From assembly GCF_030813435.1 (NCBI RefSeq), contig NZ_JAUSUG010000034.1, positions 1 to 44,045 of the forward strand: a DNA stretch of 44,045 nt, in the 5' to 3' direction. Of the stretch, positions 1 through 7,775 are shown piece after piece (the first letter of the stretch is position 1; every line of letters starts with the position of its first letter). The translations under genes and the position numbers were made by a program. The DNA comes from Evansella vedderi (GTDB lineage: Bacteria > Bacillota > Bacilli > Bacillales > Salisediminibacteriaceae). Below the pieces are notes generated by a model. That model made no database searches, had not been told where the DNA came from, and saw nothing but the letters and a program-made list of their open reading frames with translations.

Positions 1-154
1 TGTTCTGACATCAAAACCAGTTAAACTGGCTAATTTAAAAATTCATTGACGGGATATTTGATCGGTCGTATAAATACGACGTTCATATCCCACTTCGCTT
101 GGCTTTTTGTTTAGTTTTCAAAGGTCAAAATTGTGTGTTGTTTTTAGTGACAAC
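1..154 (-). other. Leader of an rRNA operon (upstream of 16S, which lies beyond the left edge)
   Basis: Read on the minus strand this stretch follows two strong promoters and contains the TTTGAAAACTAAACAAA segment typical of Bacillus rRNA leaders, plus stem-forming sequence. The 16S gene itself is outside the window. In B. subtilis, bofA is likewise followed by rrnA in the same direction, which supports the call. Confidence 0.75.
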
Positions 155-160
155 TTCTAT

Positions 161-189
161 ATTATATCAATATAACAATCAGTTGTCAA
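161..189 (-). promoter_or_regulatory. rrn promoter P2
   Basis: On the minus strand TTGACA (184-189) and TATAAT (161-166) are separated by exactly 17 bases: a perfect sigma-A consensus at the expected place in front of the rRNA leader. Start of transcription is expected near 154. Confidence 0.88.
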
Positions 190-236
190 TAACTTTTTTA
201 AAATATTTTGTGACGCCGTTTTTAGCGGCAAGAAAT

Positions 237-265
237 AATATATCATGTAAAAAAAATAAAGTCAA
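237..265 (-). promoter_or_regulatory. rrn promoter P1
   Basis: TTGACT (260-265) and TATATT (237-242) with a 17-base spacer on the minus strand, about 75 bp upstream of P2. Tandem P1/P2 promoters are normal for Bacillus rrn operons. The -35 lies at the edge of an inverted repeat GTCAACAG/CTGTTGAC (261-268/291-298). Confidence 0.8.
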
Positions 266-322
266 CAGCTTCTCCCAAAAAAGTAGAAAACTGTTGACAC
301 TACTATCTTAGTATTATTAAAA

Positions 323-589
323 CTAAGGAATAATTAGCATATCAACAAATATTAATGCTACAATGCCAGGTATCCCTAAGAAACCTGATATGGCAGCAGT
401 AAAAACATTTATTGGCAAGCTGTAGTCAAACAATCCACCGAATGTATTAAGGAAAAATAATAATAAGGCTCCAATCAATAAACGAATTGCCCCTTGTCCC
501 ATCCATCTTAACGGCTTCATAGGAGCCCCTAATATTAATAATAAAAATATCAAAGCTCCTAATAACGATAAGACAACAACTGGTTCCAT
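323..589 (-). CDS. bofA: BofA, inhibitor of pro-sigma-K processing
   Basis: An 88-residue, strongly hydrophobic protein matching the BofA family. In sporulating Bacillus it sits in the outer forespore membrane with SpoIVFA and holds the intramembrane protease SpoIVFB inactive until the forespore signal arrives. Two membrane segments are visible (about residues 4-22 and 33-48), then a hydrophobic C-terminal part containing the family-typical FLGIPG stretch and ending LIIP. The start has a strong AGGAGG site. Its place after yaaL and just before an rrn operon is the same as in B. subtilis. A 160-bp gap separates it from yaaL, leaving room for its own promoter, though I could not identify a convincing sigma-E site. 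The gene implies an endospore former. Confidence 0.93.
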   Translation of the reverse strand: MEPVVVLSLLGALIFLLLILGAPMKPLRWMGQGAIRLLIGALLLFFLNTFGGLFDYSLPINVFTAAISGFLGIPGIVALIFVDMLIIP

Positions 590-749
590 CCTTCTAGACC
601 TCCTCCAAATAAAATAACATCAGCCCTTACCATTCCTTGCAGATAAGAAATAATCAATGAATGGTTATACCCGTATTATTAAGTACAGATATTTTGTACA
701 AGCTTTTTTTATGAATGTATGTTATTTAGGGGGAAGTTAGAACATTAAT

Positions 750-968
750 TTATTTTTTTACGCTTGTTCTTCTAATTCGAGCTTCTTTTAATAGGAATAA
801 ATATTTCGCCTTTTCCAATTTACCTTTATATAACACCTCACCATGGTAATCAACACTATTATTAATCAATGCTTCCTTCTGATTTACCCTTTGTTTTAAT
901 TTTTCCAAATGCCATAAAAGAGACTTATCCTCTTCGTTACGGATTTTCCCTCGCTTTCTAAAAAGCAT
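750..968 (-). CDS. yaaL: YaaL family protein (DUF2508)
   Basis: A small, highly charged protein of the YaaL/DUF2508 family, always found between recR and bofA in Bacillaceae; its function is unknown. I place the start at the ATG giving MLFRKRGKIR (72 residues) because AGGGGTGG lies five bases upstream; an in-frame GTG three codons earlier lies inside that ribosome site. The sequence is mostly helical with many Lys/Glu and no signal peptide or membrane segment, so a cytoplasmic protein is expected. It begins 11 bases after the recR stop and is almost certainly cotranscribed with recR. Confidence 0.85.
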   Translation of the reverse strand: MLFRKRGKIRNEEDKSLLWHLEKLKQRVNQKEALINNSVDYHGEVLYKGKLEKAKYLFLLKEARIRRTSVKK

Positions 969-979
969 GTTGACCACCC

Positions 980-1576
980 CTAGATCTCTCTTCTTCCTTC
1001 TATTGCCTTTGATAAGGTAACCTCATCTGCATATTCTAAATCCCCCCCAACAGGTAGTCCATGGGCGATCCTAGTCACCTTCAACCCTGTTGGTTTTATT
1101 AATCGAGAAATATACATGGCTGTAGCCTCCCCTTCAATATTAGGGTTTGTGGCAATAATTACTTCCTGTATAGTGTCGTCCTGTAATCTTTTTAGTAAAT
1201 CAGGAATAAAAATATCTTCTGGTCCAATTCCATCCACCGGTGAAATGGCTCCATGCAAAACATGGTATAGACCAGTATATTCCCTCATTTTCTCCATCGC
1301 TATCACATCTTTTGCATCTTGCACTACGCATATTATAGACTGATCCCTGCTTTTATCATCACAAATTCGACAAGGGTCAGAATCAGTAATATGATGGCAG
1401 ACAGAACAATAGGTCAGTTGCCTTTTTGCATTAACTAAGGCTTTAGCAAACTCCAATACTTCATCTTCCTTCATATCTAACACATAAAATGCCAGTCTTG
1501 CTGCAGTTTTTGGACCTATGCCCGGTAAACGCATAAACCCTTCAATCAACTTTGAAATAGGTTGAGGATATTGCAA
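980..1576 (-). CDS. recR: Recombination protein RecR
   Basis: RecR acts with RecO and RecF to load RecA onto single-stranded gaps. With the TTG start chosen here the protein is 198 residues and begins [10 protein letters not shown], like B. subtilis RecR; the ribosome site AAAGGGGG is eight bases upstream. An earlier TTG seven codons upstream lies before that site. Visible parts: an N-terminal helix-hairpin-helix ([15 protein letters not shown]), a four-cysteine zinc finger (C57, C60, C69, C72), then a Toprim domain starting [14 protein letters not shown]. Normally it directly follows yaaK; here 318 bp with a strong hairpin and a repeat separate the two, so it may need its own promoter. Confidence 0.97.
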   Translation of the reverse strand: MQYPQPISKLIEGFMRLPGIGPKTAARLAFYVLDMKEDEVLEFAKALVNAKRQLTYCSVCHHITDSDPCRICDDKSRDQSIICVVQDAKDVIAMEKMREYTGLYHVLHGAISPVDGIGPEDIFIPDLLKRLQDDTIQEVIIATNPNIEGEATAMYISRLIKPTGLKVTRIAHGLPVGGDLEYADEVTLSKAIEGRREI

Positions 1577-1658
1577 CAATGTTTCCCCCTTTAACAAACT
1601 ACATATATCTATTTTTCTTTATTTATTGGATGATAAAATACATCTTTTGTTCCTTCAT

Positions 1659-1691
1659 AGAAAAGACTTGGTATATTACCAAGTCTTTTCT
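1659..1691. terminator. Perfect palindrome, bidirectional terminator-like hairpin
   Basis: A 15-bp perfect stem (AGAAAAGACTTGGTA / TACCAAGTCTTTTCT) with a three-base loop, and T-rich on both sides. It follows yaaK (and a repeat) on the minus strand and would end or weaken the dnaX-yaaK transcript before recR. Confidence 0.7.
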
Positions 1692-1735
1692 TATACATCA
1701 TTTATTATTTTCTGTTGCCCTTCCATCTTTCCTTT

Positions 1736-1854
1736 GGCTCTGTTAAACTTGTTGTTGCTTTTTGCTCCTGGACGCTCGCTTTCCCGCAGGAGTCTCGCGC
1801 CTTCCACAAAAATCAACCATCTGTTAAAAATCAACACTATCCTTCAACAGAGCC
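1736..1854. repeat. Intergenic repeat, family A (GGCTCTGTT ends)
   Basis: A 119-bp element bounded by inverted GGCTCTGTT (1736-1744) and AACAGAGCC (1846-1854), with an internal GC-rich part containing CTCGCTTTCCCGCAGGAGTC. The same end followed by a nearly identical stretch occurs at 41659. No coding capacity; it resembles the small palindromic repeats scattered through Bacillaceae genomes. Confidence 0.75.
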
Positions 1855-1894
1855 TTTCCTTTAAATAAATATCTGAAAAATATCTTCCTGTTTA

Positions 1895-2206
1895 TTAGAA
1901 CAAACCTGGGATATTCATACCTTTAGTGAACTTGCCCATTTTCTCTTGAACAAGCTCATCTACTTTTACTAATGCTTCATTTGTGGCAGCTAGTACAAGG
2001 TCCTGCAGCATTTCCACATCGTCCGGGTCTACTACTTCTTCTTTAATAATAATATCCAAGATTTTTTTCTCACCATTAGCAACAACGGTTACCATTCCGC
2101 CGCCGGCAGAAGCCTCTACCGTTTCTTCTTTAAGCTGCTCCTGTGCTTTTGCCATTTCACGTTGCATTTTTTGCATTTGTTTCATCATATTTCCCATATT
2201 TTTCAT
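1895..2206 (-). CDS. yaaK: YbaB/EbfC-family nucleoid-associated protein
   Basis: A small DNA-binding protein of the YbaB/EbfC family, 103 residues from the ATG chosen ([10 protein letters not shown]), which has GAGGAAG seven bases upstream; seven extra codons further upstream are possible but lack a site. The Met/Gln/Lys-rich N-terminal helix ([22 protein letters not shown]), the [19 protein letters not shown] beta core and the C-terminal [11 protein letters not shown] tail are family hallmarks. EbfC proteins form dimers that bind DNA and influence nucleoid organisation. It lies 43 bases after dnaX, the standard dnaX-yaaK pair. Confidence 0.95.
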   Translation of the reverse strand: MKNMGNMMKQMQKMQREMAKAQEQLKEETVEASAGGGMVTVVANGEKKILDIIIKEEVVDPDDVEMLQDLVLAATNEALVKVDELVQEKMGKFTKGMNIPGLF

Positions 2207-2249
2207 TATTCTTCCTCGCTTTCTCATCCAACATGGATAATATTATGTG

Positions 2250-3974
2250 TTAGTCTTTTATTTCAACTAAATCCCGCCCAACAAGCTTAACTGCTTCTTG
2301 TACGAGAGGGTTCTCTTCTTCCGTTGTATCACCATCACTTTCAGAGTCAGATCCCTTTTTTTGCTCCCTCAAAAAGGATTCCTTTGTCTCTTCCCAGTGT
2401 GGATCTAATATGGACATTAAAGTCATGGGACGCTGCAATAATGAGGATACAGCTGATTCCACCACTTCCCGAAATTTATCATCTATCATATCCCTATGCA
2501 TTTCATTCTTAAATGCTAACACAAACTCCCCTTCAGAACTAGCGACAGGTTTACAATCATTTAACCAGGCTGAGGCTGGAACACTTTTCTGCTTCACTTG
2601 CTCCATAACTTGCCCCCAATTACTTTGTAAAGCCTGTAAATATTGTTTTGATGCCCGCTGCAGCATAGCCTTAACCCTTGTAATTTGGGCCCGGCTCTTT
2701 CCACTTGCTTGAATTGGCCGAGGTTTAGGACGTTGACCTTCCACTTGCTGTATATCACTATTATTGCCCCCTGACGGTTGTACAGATGACAGGCGGCGAA
2801 GGGTACCCTCTAACTCATTAACTTTTGATAGAAGGGTTTGGATTGTTTCACTTTGATCTATAGCATTGGGAGCCGTGCCATTAGCTTGTTTGGAGATATG
2901 ACACGCTTGAACAATAAACATTTCTAGAAAAACCTGAGGGTGATTGGACCACTTCATCTCCTGTTGAAAATGGTTCAACTGCTCCATGATGGAGTATATC
3001 CACTGCTGGTCTAATTCCTCTGCTATTTGTTGAAATTTATCATCAGCAGTAACCCTATTTTTACTTTCCTCCAGCTCCGGTGCTGCTTTTACCATTAGTA
3101 CATCACGATAGAAGAAAATTAAATCCTCAATAAAACGATTTGGATCCTTTCCCTCACTAACAATTGTATCTATTATATTTAGACCTTTAGCTACTTCTCC
3201 ATCCTTCAGTGCAACAGCAACATCATATAGAAGCTGCTGTGAAATGGCCCCTGTAATGGAGAGTACATCCTCCAAGGTAACCGCTTCATCTGCATAGGAA
3301 ATGGCTTGATCTAGTAAGCTGAGGGCATCACGCATTCCCCCTTCAGACACTCTTGCGATCAATACCAGTGCGTCCTCTCCAACATCTATTTCACTGGATT
3401 GAATAATTTCTTTCATACGATCAATCATCGCTTGAGCGTTTATCCGTTTAAAATCAAATCGTTGACATCTTGAAATAATTGTTAATGGAATTTTATGAGG
3501 TTCTGTTGTTGCTAATATAAAGATAACATGTCGAGGAGGCTCCTCCAATGTTTTGAGGAGGGCATTAAATGCTCCTGTAGATAGCATGTGAACTTCATCG
3601 ATAATGTACACTTTATAGCGAACAGCACTTGGGGCAAATTTGACTTTATCTCGAATATCCCTTATTTCATCAACACCGTTATTACTTGCAGCATCGATTT
3701 CCATCACATCAACAATGGTACCATCTTGAATTCCTTGGCAGGCCTGGCACTCGTTACATGGTTCTGCTATTGGTGCCTTTTCGCAGTTTATGGCTTTAGC
3801 GATGATTTTAGCTGCACTTGTCTTACCTGTTCCCCTAGGACCGGTAAACAAATAAGCGTGGGAAAGTTTTTCCTGCAGCAATGCATTTTTTAATGTTTTT
3901 GTGATGTGTTCTTGGCCAACTACATCTGTTAGACATGTTGGTCGCCAAACCCGATAAAGTGCTTGGTAGCTCAT
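2250..3974 (-). CDS. dnaX: DNA polymerase III subunit gamma/tau
   Basis: Clamp-loader ATPase that joins the replicative polymerase to the sliding-clamp machinery. From the ATG giving MSYQALYRVW (site AAGGTG six bases upstream) it is 574 residues; ten upstream in-frame codons are unlikely to be translated. Walker A GPRGTGKT at 45-52, four zinc cysteines (C64, C73, C76, C79), Walker B DEVHML at 126-131, and the sensor SRC motif in IISRCQRFDF. The C-terminal third is variable and acidic, as in tau. At 2356-2362 an A7 run reads CAA AAA AAG in frame, the same A-AAA-AAG heptamer that causes -1 frameshifting in E. coli dnaX, and the -1 frame stops at once (TGA, 2347-2349). Slippage would trim only about 34 residues. 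Confidence 0.97.
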   Translation of the reverse strand: MSYQALYRVWRPTCLTDVVGQEHITKTLKNALLQEKLSHAYLFTGPRGTGKTSAAKIIAKAINCEKAPIAEPCNECQACQGIQDGTIVDVMEIDAASNNGVDEIRDIRDKVKFAPSAVRYKVYIIDEVHMLSTGAFNALLKTLEEPPRHVIFILATTEPHKIPLTIISRCQRFDFKRINAQAMIDRMKEIIQSSEIDVGEDALVLIARVSEGGMRDALSLLDQAISYADEAVTLEDVLSITGAISQQLLYDVAVALKDGEVAKGLNIIDTIVSEGKDPNRFIEDLIFFYRDVLMVKAAPELEESKNRVTADDKFQQIAEELDQQWIYSIMEQLNHFQQEMKWSNHPQVFLEMFIVQACHISKQANGTAPNAIDQSETIQTLLSKVNELEGTLRRLSSVQPSGGNNSDIQQVEGQRPKPRPIQASGKSRAQITRVKAMLQRASKQYLQALQSNWGQVMEQVKQKSVPASAWLNDCKPVASSEGEFVLAFKNEMHRDMIDDKFREVVESAVSSLLQRPMTLMSILDPHWEETKESFLREQKKGSDSESDGDTTEEENPLVQEAVKLVGRDLVEIKD

Positions 3975-4084
3975 TGTTGGCACCTTCCCCTTCTCCATTA
4001 ACAATCTATATATACTTCTTTAAACACATTCAGTTTGTTAACAGGCCACTTTTCTTCAAAAAATAAGTAATTGACTCCATACCT

Positions 4085-4113
4085 ATTATACCGATTTATA
4101 TGTATATTTACAA
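4085..4113 (-). promoter_or_regulatory. Promoter of dnaX-yaaK
   Basis: TTGTAA (4108-4113) and TATAAT (4085-4090) spaced by 17 bases on the minus strand, about 110 bases before the dnaX start codon. Confidence 0.6.
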
Positions 4114-4174
4114 AATGTATATATATGAAATTTCATTGATAGATCTAACAAAACATTTTATAAAAATAAGTCTT

Positions 4175-4264
4175 CCCTGAAAATACAAATCAGGTTGTCA
4201 TTCGCTACGGTCCGCTCCCTTTCCACGGGCGAACCGCAGGAGTCTCACGGACCTTCGCTCATTC
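4175..4264. repeat. Intergenic repeat, family D (short form)
   Basis: Read on the minus strand it begins AATGAGCGAAGGTCCGTGAG and ends ACCGTAGCGAATGACAACCT followed by a TATTTTCAGGG-type tail. The same two ends border a longer copy at 42058-42310, which carries an inserted hairpin region. The core is GC-rich and palindromic. It lies in the roughly 385-bp gap between dnaX and the SRP RNA gene; the rest of that gap holds only the dnaX promoter and the SRP terminator. Confidence 0.7.
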
Positions 4265-4333
4265 ATATTTTTGAATATCGTAATTTTTTGTTCGGCGAGT
4301 AATCCCAGGTGTATCCTTTTAGAATACAGCTAA

Positions 4334-4364
4334 AGAAAAAAACTACCTGAGATCAGGTAGTTTC
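4334..4364 (-). terminator. Terminator of SRP RNA transcript
   Basis: AAACTACCTG / CAGGTAGTTT stem with a four-base loop followed by a run of T on the minus strand, about 30 bases past the end of the RNA. Confidence 0.85.
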
Positions 4365-4390
4365 ATTTTTGTATTTATTAAAAATTAAAT

Positions 4391-4660
4391 GCCGTGCACC
4401 TTCTGTCGGTAATAGTACCCCAAGCGTTACCTAAGCAGTTAGCTCAGACCAGGCGACTCTACGGCACACGGAAATGACTGCTTACTGCTGCTTCCTTCCG
4501 GACCTGACAGGGTTCACAGGTTTCCGTTGCGTAGAACCCAATCGTCAACACCACTTACTTAGGTCAGACCTCACGATACTAAAACCTCGAGAAGGGATTC
4601 GGCCTCGCTATAGCGGATTGCGAGTACAGGGCACCGCTACCTCCCCGCTTAGCACGGCAA
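4391..4660 (-). ncRNA. ffs: Signal recognition particle RNA (scRNA, large Bacillus type)
   Basis: About 270 nt, the size of the processed B. subtilis scRNA. The ends pair (GCCGTGC at 4652-4658 with GCACGGC at 4391-4397). The universal SRP domain IV GTCAGGTCCGGAAGGAAGCAGC is at 4487-4508 (minus strand), and the Alu-domain stretches GGGGAGGTAGCGG and AAGTAAGTGGTGTTGAC are present. It partners Ffh to target membrane and secreted proteins. Location between tadA and dnaX is as in B. subtilis. Confidence 0.97.
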
Positions 4661-4704
4661 AGTTGATAATAAAGTTAGGCGTCTTTTTCGGTGACGCAAT
4701 TACT

Positions 4705-4733
4705 AGTATAGAGGTTTTATAACTCTTTTGCAA
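4705..4733 (-). promoter_or_regulatory. Promoter of SRP RNA
   Basis: TTGCAA (4728-4733), 17-base spacer, TATACT (4705-4710) on the minus strand. The inferred start lies about 40 nt before the mature 5' end, which fits a longer precursor trimmed by RNase III as known for B. subtilis scRNA. Confidence 0.7.
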
Positions 4734-4794
4734 TAGTTGACTCCTAAAGGTTTATTGGTAATAATGGATAACCTTTCCGTAGAAGGCAGTTATC

Positions 4795-4959
4795 CTACTT
4801 ATCTTCTTGCTTTTCACCAGTACCTTCTTCTTTCTCCTCTAACTGTTTTAACTTTGCCATAAGAATATGTGGTGGCGTGTGCATCACATGCTCCAAAGGC
4901 ATTTTTAACTTTTTCGCAAGCATTTGTGCTGTTTCTAATGAAATTTGGTTTGGTTTCAT
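4795..4959 (-). CDS. Small YycC-like protein
   Basis: A 54-residue reading frame beginning MKPNQISLET after a GGAGG site eight bases upstream. The pattern (QISLETAQMLAKKLKMPLEHVMHTPPHILMAKL in overview: a helix, then PLEHVMH, then PHILMAKL) resembles the YycC family of small Bacillus proteins of unknown function, which I recall as having a similar length. It is charged with a Glu/Lys-rich tail, has no signal peptide or membrane segment, and is probably cytoplasmic. It sits alone between tadA and the SRP RNA gene. The family name is from memory and should be treated as likely, not certain; the frame itself is well supported by its ribosome site. Confidence 0.72.
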   Translation of the reverse strand: MKPNQISLETAQMLAKKLKMPLEHVMHTPPHILMAKLKQLEEKEEGTGEKQEDK

Positions 4960-5015
4960 TTTATAATATCCTCCAGCCCTTTGGATTTAACACTCTATAA
5001 TAATTGTAACATTTA

Positions 5016-5510
<495 letters not shown>

Positions 5511-5596
5511 CTACCCATCACCCAATTAATAGTTTAACCCAATATCCCTGCCCTTCAAAACACATTTCCATTGCTAAATTCAATATATAAAATGTA

Positions 5597-5640
5597 AAGG
5601 GATGACTCAAACGAATAAATAAACCCCTTTGAGTCACCCT
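5597..5640 (-). terminator. Terminator of the ccm operon
   Basis: Stem AGGGTGACTCAAA / TTTGAGTCATCCCT with a 16-base loop, T-rich on the minus-strand 3' side, immediately after the ccmG stop codon. Confidence 0.7.
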
Positions 5641-5647
5641 CGTACTA

Positions 5648-6157
5648 TTATTGATTTAATTCCATTACCTTATCACCCAATACGTCCATTCTAACAGCTC
5701 CCACATAATGGGCTACTATAATTCCATCCTTATCAACAACCACTGTCTCTGGCTGCCCTATAATTCCAAATCGATTCGTAACATTCATGTCAAAGTCAAA
5801 TAAGAATGGTTTTTCAAAACCAGTTCGTTCCATCCAACGATTCACAGCATTTTTTGATTCCGCTTTTACAATACTGTAGAAAACCATATCATTTTGATAT
5901 TTCTCGTGAAATTCGATAAACTTTGGAGCTTCCTCTTCACAGGGTCTACACCAAGTTGCAAAGAAATTAAGAACAACAACTTCGCCACGATGATCCTCTA
6001 AACGCAAAATATCTCCCTCAAGATTCTCTAACTCAAAAGGATATGCTTCATCACCGATTGCAACAACATTGCCTTGTGCACGTATCCCCATTACAAATAC
6101 GACTAACATTCCTATAACAAAAATAAGGACTAATACTTTTGCAACCCTTTGATTCAA
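5648..6157 (-). CDS. ccmG: Thioredoxin-like thiol reductase CcmG/DsbE (ResA type)
   Basis: Membrane-anchored extracytoplasmic thioredoxin-fold protein that keeps apocytochrome CXXCH cysteines, or the maturation machinery, reduced. I choose the TTG start giving about 169 residues because GGAGGGG lies seven bases upstream; seven in-frame codons before it overlap the ribosome site. One N-terminal membrane segment (about 6-24), then an AhpC/TSA-Redoxin domain with active site WCRPC (C70, C73) and the cis-proline region GQPETVVVDKDGII. Last gene of the ccm operon, just before a terminator. By sequence alone ResA of System II is hard to exclude, but the System I neighbours favour CcmG. Confidence 0.85.
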   Translation of the reverse strand: MNQRVAKVLVLIFVIGMLVVFVMGIRAQGNVVAIGDEAYPFELENLEGDILRLEDHRGEVVVLNFFATWCRPCEEEAPKFIEFHEKYQNDMVFYSIVKAESKNAVNRWMERTGFEKPFLFDFDMNVTNRFGIIGQPETVVVDKDGIIVAHYVGAVRMDVLGDKVMELNQ

Positions 6158-6203
6158 GATCTCCCCTCCCTTTAACAACCCTCAATTTAACGACGGAGAC
6201 TTT

Positions 6204-6332
6204 TTATTTTTCAATAAGTTCCTTCAAAAATCTTACTTCTTTAATTGCAGCCTTTTGTCTTTTTCCCAAAAACAATACATATCCACCAATTAGTAACCAA
6301 ATGATGGTGTATGCTGCGAATAAATATCCCAT
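6204..6332 (-). CDS. ccmD: CcmD-like small membrane protein
   Basis: A 42-residue frame starting MGYLFAAYTIIWLLIGGYVL, with GGGGGA eight bases upstream, 12 bases after the ccmC stop. It has one membrane helix (about 3-22) followed by a basic, charged cytoplasmic tail (FLGKRQKAAIKEVRFLKEL), the classic shape and size of CcmD, which in other bacteria stabilises release of heme-loaded CcmE from the CcmABC complex. The position directly after ccmC and before ccmG is the standard place. Sequence conservation in this family is low, so the call rests on topology, the tail pattern and context. Confidence 0.8.
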   Translation of the reverse strand: MGYLFAAYTIIWLLIGGYVLFLGKRQKAAIKEVRFLKELIEK

Positions 6333-6344
6333 ATCAAATCCCCC

Positions 6345-7079
6345 TTAGCTAATCATTTTTTCTTGCTGTTTTGCTTTTAATTTAGCAACATGTATGCGAA
6401 GCTTTTCAATATATATTCCTTTTTGCATTAATACTGTATAAACTAATGTCATCGTCAACACAGTGAATATAAAGGTGAATAGCATGGAAGGTTCCATTCC
6501 TCCGCCAGACTCCTCAACTCCCTCGCCCATTACTACAGGGTGAAGGGTAGATTCCCACCAACGGACAGACATGTAAACAATCGGTACATTAATTGCCCCG
6601 ATAACCCCTAATACTGCTGAAAGCCTTCCTTTTTTCTGCCACTCCATATCTAAGCTTCGAACGGTAATATAGGCTATATAGATAAAGAATAAGATGACAG
6701 TTGTAGTTAAACGTGGTTCCCAATTCCACCAAACATTCCAGGCAGAACGCCCCCAAATGGGACCTGTAGTTAATACGATAGCTGTGAATACGACACCTAT
6801 TTCAGCACTTACTCCAGCAATCATGTCGTAAATTCTCTTTCTAGTAATTAAAAATAAAATACTAAAAACTGCAACCACTCCAAATGCCAGAAAAGCGTTC
6901 CATGCCGATCCCACATGAAAATAAAAGATCTTCTGTACCACACCCATTTGTCTTTCTACTGGCGACCAAATAAAAACTAAGTATAATGCAACGACTACTG
7001 CAGGAATCGTAATCATTACCATAACTCGATGCAGCAAGCTAGGTTCTGGTAAATTGGTTAACCCTTTATCCTGTTGCAT
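6345..7079 (-). CDS. ccmC: Heme handling protein CcmC
   Basis: A 244-residue, six-helix membrane protein that presents heme to CcmE. The tryptophan-rich WWD-type loop is WWNWEPR at 117-123, and the two flanking external histidines expected to ligate heme are visible in FYFHVG (H55) and STLHP (H180). Length matches the family (about 240). It follows ccmB after six bases and is followed closely by ccmD. There is no sign of damage. The CcsA/ResC protein of System II also has a tryptophan-rich loop, but the short length, the position of the loop and the ccmA-B-C-D order identify CcmC. Confidence 0.94.
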   Translation of the reverse strand: MQQDKGLTNLPEPSLLHRVMVMITIPAVVVALYLVFIWSPVERQMGVVQKIFYFHVGSAWNAFLAFGVVAVFSILFLITRKRIYDMIAGVSAEIGVVFTAIVLTTGPIWGRSAWNVWWNWEPRLTTTVILFFIYIAYITVRSLDMEWQKKGRLSAVLGVIGAINVPIVYMSVRWWESTLHPVVMGEGVEESGGGMEPSMLFTFIFTVLTMTLVYTVLMQKGIYIEKLRIHVAKLKAKQQEKMIS

Positions 7080-7085
7080 TTTTCA

Positions 7086-7775
7086 TTACACCTCCAATAC
7101 GTATTCAAATAATAAAAGACCCGCTACAAAAAAGATTAAATCGTATGCAATCATTAACTGCATCCATGACATGGCACTGCTAAGTTTTTCTAAATCTATC
7201 AAAACAATTCTAGTTGCCTGTACCGCTGCAATTACAACTGGTGTGGCCAACGGCAAAAGTAAAATTGGCAGCAACATTTCACTGCTTTTAGAGTTAGAAG
7301 ATAAGGCTGCTAAAAAGGTTCCTACACTTACAAATCCAAAAGTTCCAAGAAAAATAATACCAACTAAATAGAAAATACTTTCTATAGTTAAAACTCGAAA
7401 ATCAAATAATAGGAACAATAACGGAATAGCAATGATTTGTACAATTAAAACAAATATAAAATTTGCAATAAACTTGCCTAAAAATACGCTGGAGGCGTCT
7501 ATTGGCGCTACTACAAAAGCATGTATATGGTCGTTGCTTTGTTCAGTAGTAAAAGACCGATTTAAACCAAGAATTGCCGCAAAAATAGTTATTATCCAAA
7601 TCATTCCTGGTATTAATACGCGTACAGATTGATTAGAGGGATCAAAAGCAAAGCTAAATGTTACGATAATTAAACTTGAGAATATAAGCATGGTAGTTAC
7701 AATCTGCCGCGTTTTCCACTCCGAGTATAGATCTTTTCCTGCAATTACAAGGGCAGGCAATAATAGATTCTTCAT
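7086..7775 (-). CDS. ccmB: Heme ABC exporter permease CcmB
   Basis: A 229-residue membrane protein with six predicted helices, subunit of the CcmABCD complex that uses ATP to release heme-charged CcmE. I place the start at the ATG that overlaps the ccmA stop codon as ATGA, giving MKNLLLPALVIAGKDLYSEW; thirteen further in-frame codons lie inside ccmA. The GKDLYSEWKTRQIV segment before the first helix, RSFTTEQSNDHIHAFVVAPID and SSEMLLPILLLPLATPVVIAA are typical of CcmB. Translational coupling to ccmA is expected from the overlap. Confidence 0.92.
   Translation of the reverse strand: MKNLLLPALVIAGKDLYSEWKTRQIVTTMLIFSSLIIVTFSFAFDPSNQSVRVLIPGMIWIITIFAAILGLNRSFTTEQSNDHIHAFVVAPIDASSVFLGKFIANFIFVLIVQIIAIPLLFLLFDFRVLTIESIFYLVGIIFLGTFGFVSVGTFLAALSSNSKSSEMLLPILLLPLATPVVIAAVQATRIVLIDLEKLSSAMSWMQLMIAYDLIFFVAGLLLFEYVLEV

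Noticed and set aside
99-311. 70-codon plus-strand frame at the left edge
   Set aside because: It overlaps the rrn leader and both rrn promoters on the other strand.
660-750. Sigma-E promoter for bofA (CATACATT as -10)
   Set aside because: No acceptable -35 at the right distance; not strong enough to report as a feature.
4474-4722. 82-codon plus-strand frame over the SRP RNA gene
   Set aside because: It is the complement of a conserved structured RNA and has no ribosome site.
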